Shown: positions 19,523-29,802 of the stretch, piece by piece
Position numbering within the stretch: the stretch's first letter is position 1
Layout of the letters: the number at the start of each line of letters is the position of its first letter
Assembly: GCF_021245725.1 (NCBI RefSeq)
Contig: NZ_JAJGSX010000006.1
Location: 1-64,000 of the forward strand
Origin: Pseudonocardia sp. TRM90224
GTDB taxonomy: Bacteria; Actinomycetota; Actinomycetes; Mycobacteriales; Pseudonocardiaceae
Reading direction: 5' to 3'
DNA length: 64,000 nucleotides
Made by a program: the position numbers and the translations under genes
Notes under the pieces: generated by a model
The model's input: only the letters and a program-made list of their open reading frames with translations
The model's database searches: none
What the model was told of the DNA's origin: nothing

Positions 19523-20464
19523 GTGAGCACTTCCGTGATCTCCAGAACCTCCGTCCGCTCCGGCGCGCTGCTGGCCGTGGTCGGCATGACCTGCGTCGGT
19601 GGCAGCGTTGCGGTCTCGCAGACCGTCGTCGACGCCCCGCTGTTCACCCTCCAGGCCGTCCGGTACGCGATCGCCGCCGTGCTGCTGCTGGTGATCGGCC
19701 TGGTGAGCCGCCGACACCTCCCGATGCCGCGTGGACGTGAGTGGTTGTGGCTGGCCGGAGTGGCGGGGACCGGGTTGGTGCTCTTCAACGTGGCCGTGGT
19801 GCGCGGTGTCGAGCACGCCGAGCCGGCCGTGATCGGCGTGGCGGTGGCGTCGGTGCCGCTGGTGCTCGCGGTGGTGGGCCCGCTGGCCGCGCGCAGACGG
19901 CCGGCTCCGGCCGTGGTCGTCGGGGCCGGGGTGGTGACGGTCGGCGCGGTGCTCGTGCAGGGCGGCGGGCAGACCGATGCGGCGGGCATCGCCTGGGCGT
20001 TGCTGGTGCTGGCGACGGAGGCGGCGTTCACGCTGCTCGCCGTGCCGGTGCTGGGGCGGCTCGGGCCCTGGGCGGTGTCGCTGCACGCGGTGTGGATCGC
20101 GACGGTCGGGCTGGCGGTGCTCGGTGTCGTCGTCGAAGGCCCGGCCGCGGTCGGGCAGCTCGCCCTGGGCGACGTCCTCGCGGCCCTGTACCTCGCGGTG
20201 ATCGTCACGGCCCTCGCGTTCGTGCTCTGGTACAGCGCGGTCGGGCGGCTGGGTGCCGGGCGGGCCGGCTTGTTCACCGGCGTGGTGCCGATCGCGGCCG
20301 CGGCCGGCGGGGTGCTGCTGGGTGGCGCGGTGCCGGCGCCGATGGTCTGGGTGGGGACGGCGGTAGTGGTCGCCGGGCTGGTAGTCGGGTTCGGCGGGGG
20401 TGGAGCGGACGTGGCACGACGCCGGTCGCGGGGAGGGCAGGAAAGCCACGTTCAGGCCCTCTGA
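19523..20464 (+). CDS. EamA/DMT-family metabolite exporter
   Basis: The 313-residue protein has about ten hydrophobic helices in two EamA halves (SGALLAVVGMTCVGGSVAVS at the start; AALYLAVIVTALAFVLWYSA in the second half). The family exports amino acids, purines or other small metabolites; the substrate cannot be assigned. Starts are GTG 19523 or, one codon out of frame, GTG 19521. No Shine-Dalgarno sequence is seen and TACGTT lies just upstream, so a leaderless message is possible. The final ten codons (ending ESHVQAL) fall inside palindromic repeat A1, so this C-terminus was donated by the repeat. Confidence 0.85.
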   Translation: MSTSVISRTSVRSGALLAVVGMTCVGGSVAVSQTVVDAPLFTLQAVRYAIAAVLLLVIGLVSRRHLPMPRGREWLWLAGVAGTGLVLFNVAVVRGVEHAEPAVIGVAVASVPLVLAVVGPLAARRRPAPAVVVGAGVVTVGAVLVQGGGQTDAAGIAWALLVLATEAAFTLLAVPVLGRLGPWAVSLHAVWIATVGLAVLGVVVEGPAAVGQLALGDVLAALYLAVIVTALAFVLWYSAVGRLGAGRAGLFTGVVPIAAAAGGVLLGGAVPAPMVWVGTAVVVAGLVVGFGGGGADVARRRSRGGQESHVQAL

Positions 20465-20491
20465 GGGCAGGAAAGTGGCTTTCCTGCCCTC
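20433..20491. repeat. Palindromic repeat A1 (family A), overlapping the exporter stop
   Basis: The outer arms GAGGGCAGGAAAGCCAC (20433-20449) and GTGGCTTTCCTGCCCTC (20475-20491) pair perfectly over 17 bp. The right half alone also forms a 13-bp hairpin with loop TGG (20463-20491). It differs at four of 59 positions from repeat A2. There is no T tract. It sits between convergent genes and could act as a bidirectional tail-less terminator. The left arm is translated as part of the EamA exporter. Confidence 0.85.
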
Positions 20492-20528
20492 GCGCGGCAG
20501 CGCTGGCCCCGACCCGACCGGCGACGGT

Positions 20529-21305
20529 TCAGCCTTCGTCGGTGATGGTCGCCTCGATCTTGCGCCGCAGGCTTTCGCCGGGCGCCAGGGCCAGCCGGGT
20601 GTCCCACGCGAACGCGGTTCCGACACCGGGGTACCCGGCGGCCCGGACGAACCACGGGTCGCCGTCGGCGGATCGCAGCACGAGCGTGAACCGGGGCGTC
20701 CGCAGCGCGATCCACGGCGTCACGGCACCGTTGAGCGCGTCCTCGCCGGCGAGGCCCGGCCCGGTGACCTCCGGCGTGCCCGGCGGCAGGCGCCAGAAGA
20801 AGCCGCCGTAGCCCGCGCCCGACCGCCCGGCCGTTCCCGGGCTGCCCAGCGTGATCGTGCGGTCGGTGCTGTTGCGCAACTCGCTGGTCTGCGTCAGCGT
20901 CCACCCGCCCGGGGACGGGGCCGCGGCGATCCGGCGGTGCTCCACCAGGACGGTCTCACCGGTGTGGCCGACCCAGCCGAGCTCGTGCTCCAGATGGGAC
21001 GGGCTGCGGTCGGTCCAGCTCCGGTGCTCGATCCGGCCATGGTCGCCCCGGTACTGATAGCCGTCGGGGGAGCGGTAGGTGCCGCCGCCCCAGAAGTTGG
21101 TGCCGTCCACGTCGGCGACCGCGACGGAGAACCCCAGGTGCCAGCGGTGGTCAGCGGGCGCGAAGTCGGTCACGGCCACCCCGCCGAGCGTCCGGACCGG
21201 GTGCAGGTGCGGCCGCGGGCCCCAGGTCGGGTCGATGCCGGTGGTGTCGGTGCGGTAGCGGGCCACCTCGCGCCCGCCGATCTCGAGCACGTGCTCGTCG
21301 GTCAT
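20529..21305 (-). CDS. PmoA family protein (DUF6807-like)
   Basis: The 258-residue product belongs to the family named after PmoA, a misnomer, found next to Gfo/Idh oxidoreductases and sugar importers. HLHPVRTLGGVAVTDFAPAD followed by DHRWHLGFSVAVADVDG and NFWGGGTY is characteristic, with clustered His residues that could bind metal or sugar. No signal peptide is seen from this start. ATG 21305 has AGGAGG eight bases upstream and overlaps the stop of the oxidoreductase (ATGA). An upstream in-frame extension is ignored. The catalytic role is unknown; context suggests carbohydrate processing. Confidence 0.8.
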   Translation of the reverse strand: MTDEHVLEIGGREVARYRTDTTGIDPTWGPRPHLHPVRTLGGVAVTDFAPADHRWHLGFSVAVADVDGTNFWGGGTYRSPDGYQYRGDHGRIEHRSWTDRSPSHLEHELGWVGHTGETVLVEHRRIAAAPSPGGWTLTQTSELRNSTDRTITLGSPGTAGRSGAGYGGFFWRLPPGTPEVTGPGLAGEDALNGAVTPWIALRTPRFTLVLRSADGDPWFVRAAGYPGVGTAFAWDTRLALAPGESLRRKIEATITDEG

Positions 21306-22453
21306 CGGGGAACCTCCTGGTCGGCGGGCCACGGCGCAGGCAGCTCCGAGAAGAGCGCCAGCCGTTCCGCGCACTCCCGGACGATCTCGTCAACGCCCTC
21401 GACGACCGGTCGGCCGCCGTCGGTCGTCAGTGCCGACGCCGGCACCGGGCGGGCCGGACCATCGATCCGCACGGCCTCCAGCACCTGCATGAACGGCCTG
21501 CTCGCCGAAAGCGGCGAGACCAGCGGGATGCTCGGGTCGGCGAGGTGGTCGAGCAGGTTCTCCAGCAGGTCGGTGCGGCCGGCCGGCGCGGCGACGGCAC
21601 CAGCGGACGTGTGCCCCGTGAGCCGGTCGGCGGTGTAGCCGAGCTCCAGGCGGCCGTGCTCGCCGTGCACCACGAGCACCGGGTCACGCGCGGTGCGCGC
21701 GCACAGCGTCACCGCGATGACAACCGGCACGCCGGCGACGGTGATCCTGGCCGCCGCGGTGTCGTCGCCTTCCGGTGACATCGCCCGGTAGCGCTCCAGT
21801 TCGACGCCCAGCTCGACGTCGTCGGGGGTGCCGAGCACCCGCAGCGCCGCGGCGACGGCGTGCGCGTAGGCGTTGGTGAGGGCGCCGTCGGTGACGGGCG
21901 TGTCGCCGAGCCGCATCCGGCCCGCCCACGGGGCACGCTCGAAGTACGAGACCTCCCGCACCCACGCCCCGTGCACGCCGACACCGCGGATGCGACCGAG
22001 CTCGCCGCGGGCGATCAGGCCGGCGGCGTGGTCGAGCGCCGCCGAGCCGAAGGCCTGGAACCCGACCTGGCAGACGCGGCCGGCCAGCTCGACCTGTGCG
22101 GCGAGCGTGTCGAACCCGGCGAGCGTCGCGGTCGGTGGCTTCTCCAGGAACAGGTGCGACCCCGCGGCGAGCGCCTGCTCGGCCAGGGGGAGGTGGGTGT
22201 GGATGGGCGTCGAGACGATGGTGACGTCGGGCCGGGTCGCGGTCAGCACGGTTGCGGCGTCCTGGCCGATGACAACGCCGGCCCCGCCCGCTGTGGCACG
22301 CACGGCGTCGATCGAGGCGGCGTCCGGTGGGCGCTCGTCGACGAGCGCCGCGATGGCGATCCGGCCTTCACCGGCGATCCGGACCAGCCTGTCGAGGTGG
22401 ACCCTTCCGAACCCGTGCACGCCGACCAGCGCGACCCGCGGCGGTGCGCCCAT
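21302..22453 (-). CDS. Gfo/Idh/MocA family NAD(P)-dependent sugar oxidoreductase
   Basis: The 383-residue enzyme has an N-terminal Rossmann domain (VALVGVHGFGRVHL, residues 7-20). The EKPPTAT motif contains the family EKP (Glu104-Pro106). The C-terminal alpha/beta domain carries TDGALTNAYAHAV. Such enzymes oxidise or reduce sugars and inositols; the substrate is unknown. ATG 22453 is chosen because AGGAGG lies six bases upstream; the frame is open to 22528. It is translationally coupled to the PmoA-like gene and divergent from a sugar importer. A LacI-type operator lies 19 bases upstream of the start. Confidence 0.9.
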   Translation of the reverse strand: MGAPPRVALVGVHGFGRVHLDRLVRIAGEGRIAIAALVDERPPDAASIDAVRATAGGAGVVIGQDAATVLTATRPDVTIVSTPIHTHLPLAEQALAAGSHLFLEKPPTATLAGFDTLAAQVELAGRVCQVGFQAFGSAALDHAAGLIARGELGRIRGVGVHGAWVREVSYFERAPWAGRMRLGDTPVTDGALTNAYAHAVAAALRVLGTPDDVELGVELERYRAMSPEGDDTAAARITVAGVPVVIAVTLCARTARDPVLVVHGEHGRLELGYTADRLTGHTSAGAVAAPAGRTDLLENLLDHLADPSIPLVSPLSASRPFMQVLEAVRIDGPARPVPASALTTDGGRPVVEGVDEIVRECAERLALFSELPAPWPADQEVPR

Positions 22454-22471
22454 GCCTGCCCTCCTAGCCAT

Positions 22472-22493
22472 CGACTGAAAACGTTTGCAGTCG
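22472..22493. promoter_or_regulatory. LacI-family operator, near-perfect 22-bp palindrome
   Basis: The core TGAAAACGTTTGCA (22476-22489) matches the LacI/CcpA-type consensus TGNAANCGNTTNCA at every fixed position. With its flanks it forms a palindrome matching at 20 of 22 positions (CGACTG...CAGTCG arms). It lies directly upstream of the oxidoreductase gene in the divergent control region of the sugar island. No LacI-type gene occurs in the window. Confidence 0.8.
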
Positions 22494-22541
22494 AGTACGT
22501 CCGCAACGACCTGCGGGTTGGAGTTCAATCATGCAAATTCA

Positions 22542-22568
22542 TGAAAAGGTTGGCAAGACGGGTTGACG
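22542..22568 (+). promoter_or_regulatory. Possible second LacI-type half-match and promoter -35
   Basis: TGAAAAGGTTGGCA (22542-22555) matches the same operator consensus except at two positions. It is followed by TTGACG (22563-22568), a good -35 box, with GTAATG/TAATGA at 22587-22593 as a possible -10 at 18-19 bases spacing. This would transcribe the sugar importer starting at 22662. Assignment is by pattern only. Confidence 0.35.
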
Positions 22569-22661
22569 CCGCACCGGAGCTTTGACGTAATGAGCGTCTC
22601 ATCGGCATGTTCGCGCTAACACCCCGCCCTCGCGAGGCCGTCCCGGATCGAAGGAGCTCCC

Positions 22662-23990
22662 ATGGCCAGGTTCGTCAGGCGCACGGCGAGGACGCCAGTG
22701 GTGGTCGCGCTCGCCGCGGTCGCGTCGGTGGTGCTCGCTGCCTGTGGAGGCGGTGCGTCCGGGCAGCAGGACGCCGGCGGAGCGCCGGTGACGGACCGGC
22801 CGGTGCAGCTCTCGGTCGCGTGGTGGGGCGGCCCGGCGCGGGCCGAGCTCACCCAGAAGACGCTCGACGCCTACACGAAGAAGCACCCGAACGTCACGTT
22901 CACGACGCAGTGGCAGGGTTACTCCGGCTACTACGACAAGATCAATACATCGGCGGCGGGCCGGAACGCACCCGACATCATCCAGATCGACAACCGGGTG
23001 CTGCGCGAGTACGCGAACAAGAAGATCATCGCCGACCTCGGGCCGTGGATGGGTGGCACGCTGAAGGTCGACAAGATCGACCCGAAGCTGCTGGGCACCG
23101 GCAAGGTCGACGACAAGCTCTTCGCGTTGCCGCTCGCGTCCAACACGCAGGCGTTCGTCGTCGACAAGGCCGTCGTCGAGCCGCTCGGGCTGCTGCCACC
23201 GGAGACCGGCTGGGCGACGTGGGACGAGTTCGCCGCGTGGGCGGGCAAGGTCAGCGCCGCGACCGGTGGCAAGGTGTGGGGCACCCGCGACGAGAGCGCG
23301 AGCATCAGCGCCTTCGAGTACTGGGTGCGCCAGCAGGGCAAGGAGCTCTACGACGGGCCGAAGCTCGGGTTCGGCGCCGCCGAGGTGAAGGCGTGGTTCG
23401 ACATGTGGGCCGCGATGCGCGACAGCGGCGCCGCGTCGCCGCAGGAGGTCGCGCAGCCGGCCAACGCCGGTGACATCTCCAAGAACACCGTGCTGACGAA
23501 GCAGACGGTGACGACGTTCAGCTACGACAACCAGTACACCGAGCTGGTGAAGGGCACCGACCACGCGCTGGTGCTGGTGCCGCTGCCCGGGGCCGCGGAG
23601 GGTGCCTACGCCCGCCCGTCGCAGTTCTTCACCGCGTACTCCCGCGGCGCCAACCTCGGCACCGCCGTCGACGTGATCAACTTCTTCGTCAACGACCCGG
23701 AGGCGGGCGCGCTGCTGGGCACCGAGCGCGGCCTGCCCCCGAACGCCGACGTGCGCGCGGCGATCCAGCCGAACTTCAGCGACCAGCTCAAGTACGTCGT
23801 GGCCTACGACGAGCGTGTGACCGGGGCCGCGGGCGACACCCCGCCGGTGCCGGCGCAGGGCGACTCGCAGATCAACCAGCTGCTGATCTCGTCGGCGGAG
23901 AACGCCGGGTTCGGGCGGCAGTCCAGCCAGGCGGCCGCCGAGGAGTTCGTCTCGCAGGCCAACTCGGCGCTCGCCCGCGCCAGCGGCTGA
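22662..23990 (+). CDS. Sugar ABC transporter substrate-binding lipoprotein
   Basis: The 442-residue extracytoplasmic protein captures a sugar and delivers it to the two permeases that follow. The signal peptide ends in lipobox LAAC, with lipid-modified Cys28 followed by GGGASGQ. The mature part is a family-1 solute-binding fold (VAWWGGPARAELTQKTLDAY; FFVNDPEAGALLGTERGLPP). The start is ATG with AAGGAG six bases upstream. The stop overlaps the first permease start by one base. The gene is divergent from the Gfo/Idh operon and probably under LacI-type control. No ATPase gene is present here; importers of this family often share an MsiK-type ATPase encoded elsewhere. Confidence 0.92.
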   Translation: MARFVRRTARTPVVVALAAVASVVLAACGGGASGQQDAGGAPVTDRPVQLSVAWWGGPARAELTQKTLDAYTKKHPNVTFTTQWQGYSGYYDKINTSAAGRNAPDIIQIDNRVLREYANKKIIADLGPWMGGTLKVDKIDPKLLGTGKVDDKLFALPLASNTQAFVVDKAVVEPLGLLPPETGWATWDEFAAWAGKVSAATGGKVWGTRDESASISAFEYWVRQQGKELYDGPKLGFGAAEVKAWFDMWAAMRDSGAASPQEVAQPANAGDISKNTVLTKQTVTTFSYDNQYTELVKGTDHALVLVPLPGAAEGAYARPSQFFTAYSRGANLGTAVDVINFFVNDPEAGALLGTERGLPPNADVRAAIQPNFSDQLKYVVAYDERVTGAAGDTPPVPAQGDSQINQLLISSAENAGFGRQSSQAAAEEFVSQANSALARASG

Positions 23991-24937
23991 TGGCCGTGGT
24001 CACCGAGGCCCCGGTCCGCGCCCCTCGCCGAGGGGGTCGGCAGGCGGACCGGGCGAAGGAGGCCGTCGCGGGGTACGTGTTCCTCTCCCCGTGGTTGCTC
24101 GGGTTGTTCGGCGTGACGCTGCTGCCGATGCTGTACTCGCTCTACCTGAGCTTCACCGACTACGACCTGCTCCAGGACCCCGAGTGGGTGGGCGTCGAGA
24201 ACTACGTCCGCATGTTCACCGACGACCCGAAATTCTGGAGCTCGGTCGGCGCGACGCTGCTGTTCGCCGTGGTCTCGGTGCCGTTGAAGCTCGCCGTGGC
24301 GCTCGGCGTGGCGCTGCTGCTCTACCGCAACCGGCGTGGTGTCGGGATGTACCGCTCGCTGTACTACGTGCCCTCGCTGCTCGGCGGCAGCGTGGCGATC
24401 GCGATCGTCTGGCAGACGCTGTTCAGCGGGCAGGGCGCCGTCAACGAGGTGCTGGGCTTCTTCGGCATCCAGGGCTGGAGCTGGATCACCAACCCGTCCA
24501 CGGCGCTGGGCACGCTGGTGCTGCTCGCGGCCTGGCAGTTCGGCGCCCCGATGGTGATCTTCCTGGCCGGGCTCAAGCAGATCCCGGCGGAGATGTTCGA
24601 GGCAGCCTCCCTCGACGGCGCCGGGCGGGTGCAGCAGTTCGTGCACGTGACGCTGCCGCTGCTCTCGCCGGTGCTGTTCTTCAACCTCGTGCTGGAGACG
24701 ATCGCCGGCTTCCAGGGCTTCACCGCCGCGTTCGTGATCAGCGGCGGCACCGGCGGCCCGGCCGACTCGACGCTGCTCTACACGCTCTACCTGTACATGC
24801 GTGGCTTCGGCGACTTCCAGATGGGATACGCCTCGGCGATGGCGTGGGTGTTCCTCGTGGCGCTGGGTGTGGTGACGGCGCTCGTCTTCCGCAGCGGGTC
24901 GCTGTGGGTGCACTACGCCGACGAGGGGGACCGGTGA
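23990..24937 (+). CDS. Sugar ABC transporter permease (MalF/UgpA-like)
   Basis: The 315-residue inner-membrane protein has six helices. The EAA loop, which contacts the ATPase, is visible as EMFEAASLDGAGRVQQFVHV. The first helix, GYVFLSPWLLGLFGVTLLPM, is typical of the first permease in CUT1 importers. The start overlaps the preceding stop (TGATG) and the stop overlaps the next start (TGATG), so the set is translationally coupled. Confidence 0.92.
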   Translation: MAVVTEAPVRAPRRGGRQADRAKEAVAGYVFLSPWLLGLFGVTLLPMLYSLYLSFTDYDLLQDPEWVGVENYVRMFTDDPKFWSSVGATLLFAVVSVPLKLAVALGVALLLYRNRRGVGMYRSLYYVPSLLGGSVAIAIVWQTLFSGQGAVNEVLGFFGIQGWSWITNPSTALGTLVLLAAWQFGAPMVIFLAGLKQIPAEMFEAASLDGAGRVQQFVHVTLPLLSPVLFFNLVLETIAGFQGFTAAFVISGGTGGPADSTLLYTLYLYMRGFGDFQMGYASAMAWVFLVALGVVTALVFRSGSLWVHYADEGDR

Positions 24938-25839
24938 TGGCCGCGCCCACGACGCTCGCGCCGGTCCAGCAGGACGAGCCGGTCCGGGGTGCGCCCGCCG
25001 GCGGGCGGCGGTGGTACCAGGGCGGCGCGGCCCACATCGTGCTGCTCGGGCTGCTGGTCGTGGCCCTCTACCCGATCGCGTACATGATCGGGACGTCGTT
25101 CAAGTCGCCGCAGGAGATCCTCAACAACATCGACATCTGGCCGCGCGAGTTCAGCCCCGGCAACTACGCCGAGGGCTGGGCGGGCATTCCCGGCATCACG
25201 TTCGGCACGTTCTTCCTCAACAGCGCCGTCGTCTCGGCCGGTGTCGTGATCGGCAACGTCGCCGCGTGCTCGCTGGCGGCGTTCGCGTTCGCGCGGCTGC
25301 GGTTCCCCCTGCGCGGGCTGTGGTTCGCGCTCATGATCGGCACGTTGCTGCTGCCGCACCACGTGCTGATCGTCCCGCAGTACGTGCTGTTCAACAGCCT
25401 GGGCTGGATCAACACGCCGCTGCCGCTGATCGTGCCGAAGTTCCTCGCGACCGATGCGTTCTTCGTCTTCCTCATGGTGCAGTTCATGCGGGGCATCCCG
25501 CGGACGCTCGACGAGGCAGCCGAGATCGACGGCTGCGGTCCGTACGGGCGGTTCTTCCACGTGGTGCTGCCGCTGACGAAGCCCGCGCTGGTGACGACTG
25601 CGGTGTTCTCGTTCATCCAGACCTGGAACGACTTCTTCTCGCAGCTGGTCTACCTGAACGACCTCGACCAGTACACCGTGCCGATCGGGCTGCGGCTGTT
25701 CCTCGACTCCAGCGGGCAGAACGCCATCGCGCCGATGTTCGCGATGTCGGTGCTCTCGCTGGTGCCGGTGTTCCTGTTCTTCCTCTTCTTCCAGCGGTTG
25801 ATCGTCGACGGGATCAACACCAGCGGGATCAAGGGATGA
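24937..25839 (+). CDS. Sugar ABC transporter permease (MalG/UgpE-like)
   Basis: The 300-residue second permease has an EAA loop in TLDEAAEIDGCGPYGRFFHV and the family C-terminus RLIVDGINTSGIKG. Six helices are predicted from the hydrophobic segments. ATG 24937 overlaps the preceding stop by one base. A longer frame extends upstream to 24091 but is out of register with the first permease and is rejected. The stop overlaps the ATG of the YesL-like gene (ATGA). Confidence 0.92.
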   Translation: MAAPTTLAPVQQDEPVRGAPAGGRRWYQGGAAHIVLLGLLVVALYPIAYMIGTSFKSPQEILNNIDIWPREFSPGNYAEGWAGIPGITFGTFFLNSAVVSAGVVIGNVAACSLAAFAFARLRFPLRGLWFALMIGTLLLPHHVLIVPQYVLFNSLGWINTPLPLIVPKFLATDAFFVFLMVQFMRGIPRTLDEAAEIDGCGPYGRFFHVVLPLTKPALVTTAVFSFIQTWNDFFSQLVYLNDLDQYTVPIGLRLFLDSSGQNAIAPMFAMSVLSLVPVFLFFLFFQRLIVDGINTSGIKG

Positions 25840-26451
25840 GGCGGCGGGCGCCGGAGCCGACCGGCTCCGGGCGCGGCTGGAAGGAGCAGGTGCGCCGGGT
25901 CTCGGAGCTGGCGCTGCTCGGCATCGTCGCGTCGGCGCTGGCCCTGCCCGTCCTGACGATCGGGGCGGTCGTCGCGACCCTCTCCGCAGCCGCGGCGCAC
26001 TGGGTGGAGCACGACGAGCTGCCCCCGTGGCGGGTACTGGGCGCCGAACTGCGCCGGCGGCTCCTGCCGGGAGCCGTGGTCAGCGCCGCCGGCCTGCTCG
26101 CTGCGCTCGTCGTCGCGGCTCAGCTGCGGTGGCTCGGCAGCGGCGCCGTGCCGGGTGGCGGGATCGGTCGCGCCGCGGTGCTCGTCGCGGTGGCCGGCCT
26201 GCTCGGGGTGGTGCTGCTGGCCGTCCCGCGGCTGGCCTGTACGCCCGGGGGAAGGGGGCGGACGTGGCGCCGCGCGCTGGCCGAGGGCTGGACGGATGCG
26301 CGGCGCGTGCCGCTGGCGGCCGCGGCCGCCGTCGGCGTGGTGCTGCTCGCCGGGGTGCTGGGCGCGCTGCTGGGTGCGGTCGCGCTCGTGCTGCCGGCGT
26401 TCGTCGTGGTCGCCCTGCACGCGGTGCACCGGGCGATGGTCGCTGGCCCTG

Positions 26452-28077
<1,626 letters not shown>

Positions 28078-28120
28078 GGGGAGCAGAGTAGGAATCCGGG
28101 GTCATCGATGTGTCGTCCGG

Positions 28121-29719
28121 TCACACAGCGATGTCCCGGCCGCCTTGTGCAACTGGACGAAGTGCGATGAGCAGCTGCAGATGGTGCACGAGCCGGGCCC
28201 GCGGGTCGCCGAGCTGCAGGCCTGCGACCGTGCTGGCGCGGCGCAGCCGGTAGCGCAAGGTGTTCGGGTGCACGGTCAGCTGCTCGGCGGCCACGCGGAC
28301 GTCGCCCATCGCGTCGAGGTAGGCGACGACGGACCGGGCGAGGTCGGAGCCGTGCTCCTTGTCGTGCGCGACGAGCGCCGCGACTGCCGGATCGTGCAGG
28401 TCGGGTGATGCAGCGACGGCGCGCAGCGTGCCGTCGAGCAGGATCTCGGCCCGCAGGTCGACCAGCGCGGCCACATCGACGTCCGCGCCCATTGCGTCGA
28501 GCACGCGGTCGGCGTCGCCCCGCGAGGCCGCAACGCCCTCCAGTCGCGGCACGGCGGAGCCGATGCCGGCCTGCACCCGCACCCCCGTCCGGCGGAGGGT
28601 GAGCGCCACGACCTCGGCGCACATCGCGCGCAGGCCGCTCTCGGCACCGTCGAGCGGGACGCCGGGCAGCACCGCGTACACCCGCGCGCCGTCCGACGCG
28701 GTGAGCGCCGCCCTCCGGTACGTCGCGGCGTGCACGGAGACCACGTCGGCCAGCTCGGACACCCCGAACTCGTGCGAAGAGCCGGTCTCCGAGCGGGTGG
28801 CGAAGGCGGCGACCACTGCGGACGCGCCCGGGTCGATGCCGAACGTCCCGGCGACGAGCTCCGGGCTCACCCGCCCGCCGAGCAGCCCGATGACGAGGTC
28901 GCGGCTCCACCTCGTGCCGGGGCTGCGTTGCGCTCGCTGGCGGATGAGGTGGCCGGCCGCGACACGTGCGGCTCCGATGAGCACGCTCTCGGCCCGCTCC
29001 GCGAGCGGGACGGCGCCCTCCTGCACCCAGATCGTGCCGAGCCAGCGCTGGCCGGCGTGGATGCCGACCGCGAGCCGTCGCCGGACGCCCTGCTCGGCGT
29101 GCTCGTCGATGTGGACCACTTCCTCACCGCCGCGCACCCGGTCGAAGACCCCCCACTCGCGCAGCAGCCGCAGGTAGTCGGGTGGGCCCTGGCGGCCGAG
29201 GATGGAGAGCCTGCGCAGCTCGTCGGCCAAGAGGTTGTCCGAGCGGGAGTACGCGAGCACGCGGCTCGCGGTGTCCTCGATGCTCACCAGCCCGCCGGTG
29301 AGCAGTCCGATCGTCTGGGAGAGCGTGAAGAGATCGCCCGGCCCGGGTTCCGTCTCGTCCTCTTCGACGACGCCGCGCGCGAGCTGCTCCACCTGGTCCC
29401 AGCGGGCGTCGTCGCGCACGGCGAGCAGCGCCACCCCGGCATCGGACGCGGCGGCCCGCAGCTCCGTCGCGGGCCCGCGACCGGTCTTCACCGCGACGGC
29501 GACCGCGCCCCGGCGGGCGACGGCGGCAACCGTCCTGGTCGCGGCGCTGCCGCGGGCGCCGATCACCAGCACGAGCCGGCGGCTGTAGTCGTCGGGGTCG
29601 TCATCCGGATCGACGATCGCGATGCCGCTCACGGCGGCGTCCAGGCCGGCCGGGGCCACGAGCACGTCCACCAGCGGCTCGCCGATGGCGCCCAGCAGCT
29701 GACGCAACGTCGCCTCCAT
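28121..29719 (-). CDS. PucR-family transcriptional regulator of proline catabolism (PruC-like)
   Basis: The 532-residue regulator has a GGDEF-like middle region and a C-terminal PucR helix-turn-helix (VRVAAEQLTVHPNTLRYRLR). It sits between pruA (same strand) and proline dehydrogenase (divergent). PucR-type PruC is reported, as I recall, as the proline-responsive activator of pruAB in mycobacteria, so the same role is inferred here. The frame is open to 29767, but ATG 29719 (MEATLRQLLGAIGEPLVDVL) fits homologous N-termini. The 83-base divergent gap holds an imperfect inverted repeat, CCTG-N9-CAGG, around 29758-29775, as the candidate site. Confidence 0.85.
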   Translation of the reverse strand: MEATLRQLLGAIGEPLVDVLVAPAGLDAAVSGIAIVDPDDDPDDYSRRLVLVIGARGSAATRTVAAVARRGAVAVAVKTGRGPATELRAAASDAGVALLAVRDDARWDQVEQLARGVVEEDETEPGPGDLFTLSQTIGLLTGGLVSIEDTASRVLAYSRSDNLLADELRRLSILGRQGPPDYLRLLREWGVFDRVRGGEEVVHIDEHAEQGVRRRLAVGIHAGQRWLGTIWVQEGAVPLAERAESVLIGAARVAAGHLIRQRAQRSPGTRWSRDLVIGLLGGRVSPELVAGTFGIDPGASAVVAAFATRSETGSSHEFGVSELADVVSVHAATYRRAALTASDGARVYAVLPGVPLDGAESGLRAMCAEVVALTLRRTGVRVQAGIGSAVPRLEGVAASRGDADRVLDAMGADVDVAALVDLRAEILLDGTLRAVAASPDLHDPAVAALVAHDKEHGSDLARSVVAYLDAMGDVRVAAEQLTVHPNTLRYRLRRASTVAGLQLGDPRARLVHHLQLLIALRPVAQGGRDIAV

Positions 29720-29802
29720 CGGAAGATCGTACGACGGAGGGCGCCATTCATTGTCCGCCTGTACCAACCGCAGGTGTTGTGGGAGATCTACCGTTCCCCG
29801 CC

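Noticed and set aside
20433..20491. Insertion sequence ends
   Set aside because: No transposase, no target duplication visible at this copy, and the element is only about 60 bases; treated as a palindromic repeat instead.
18955..20626. Antisense frames opposite the EamA exporter
   Set aside because: Low-complexity Ser/Thr/Pro translation typical of high-GC shadow frames; the sense strand has clear membrane helices.
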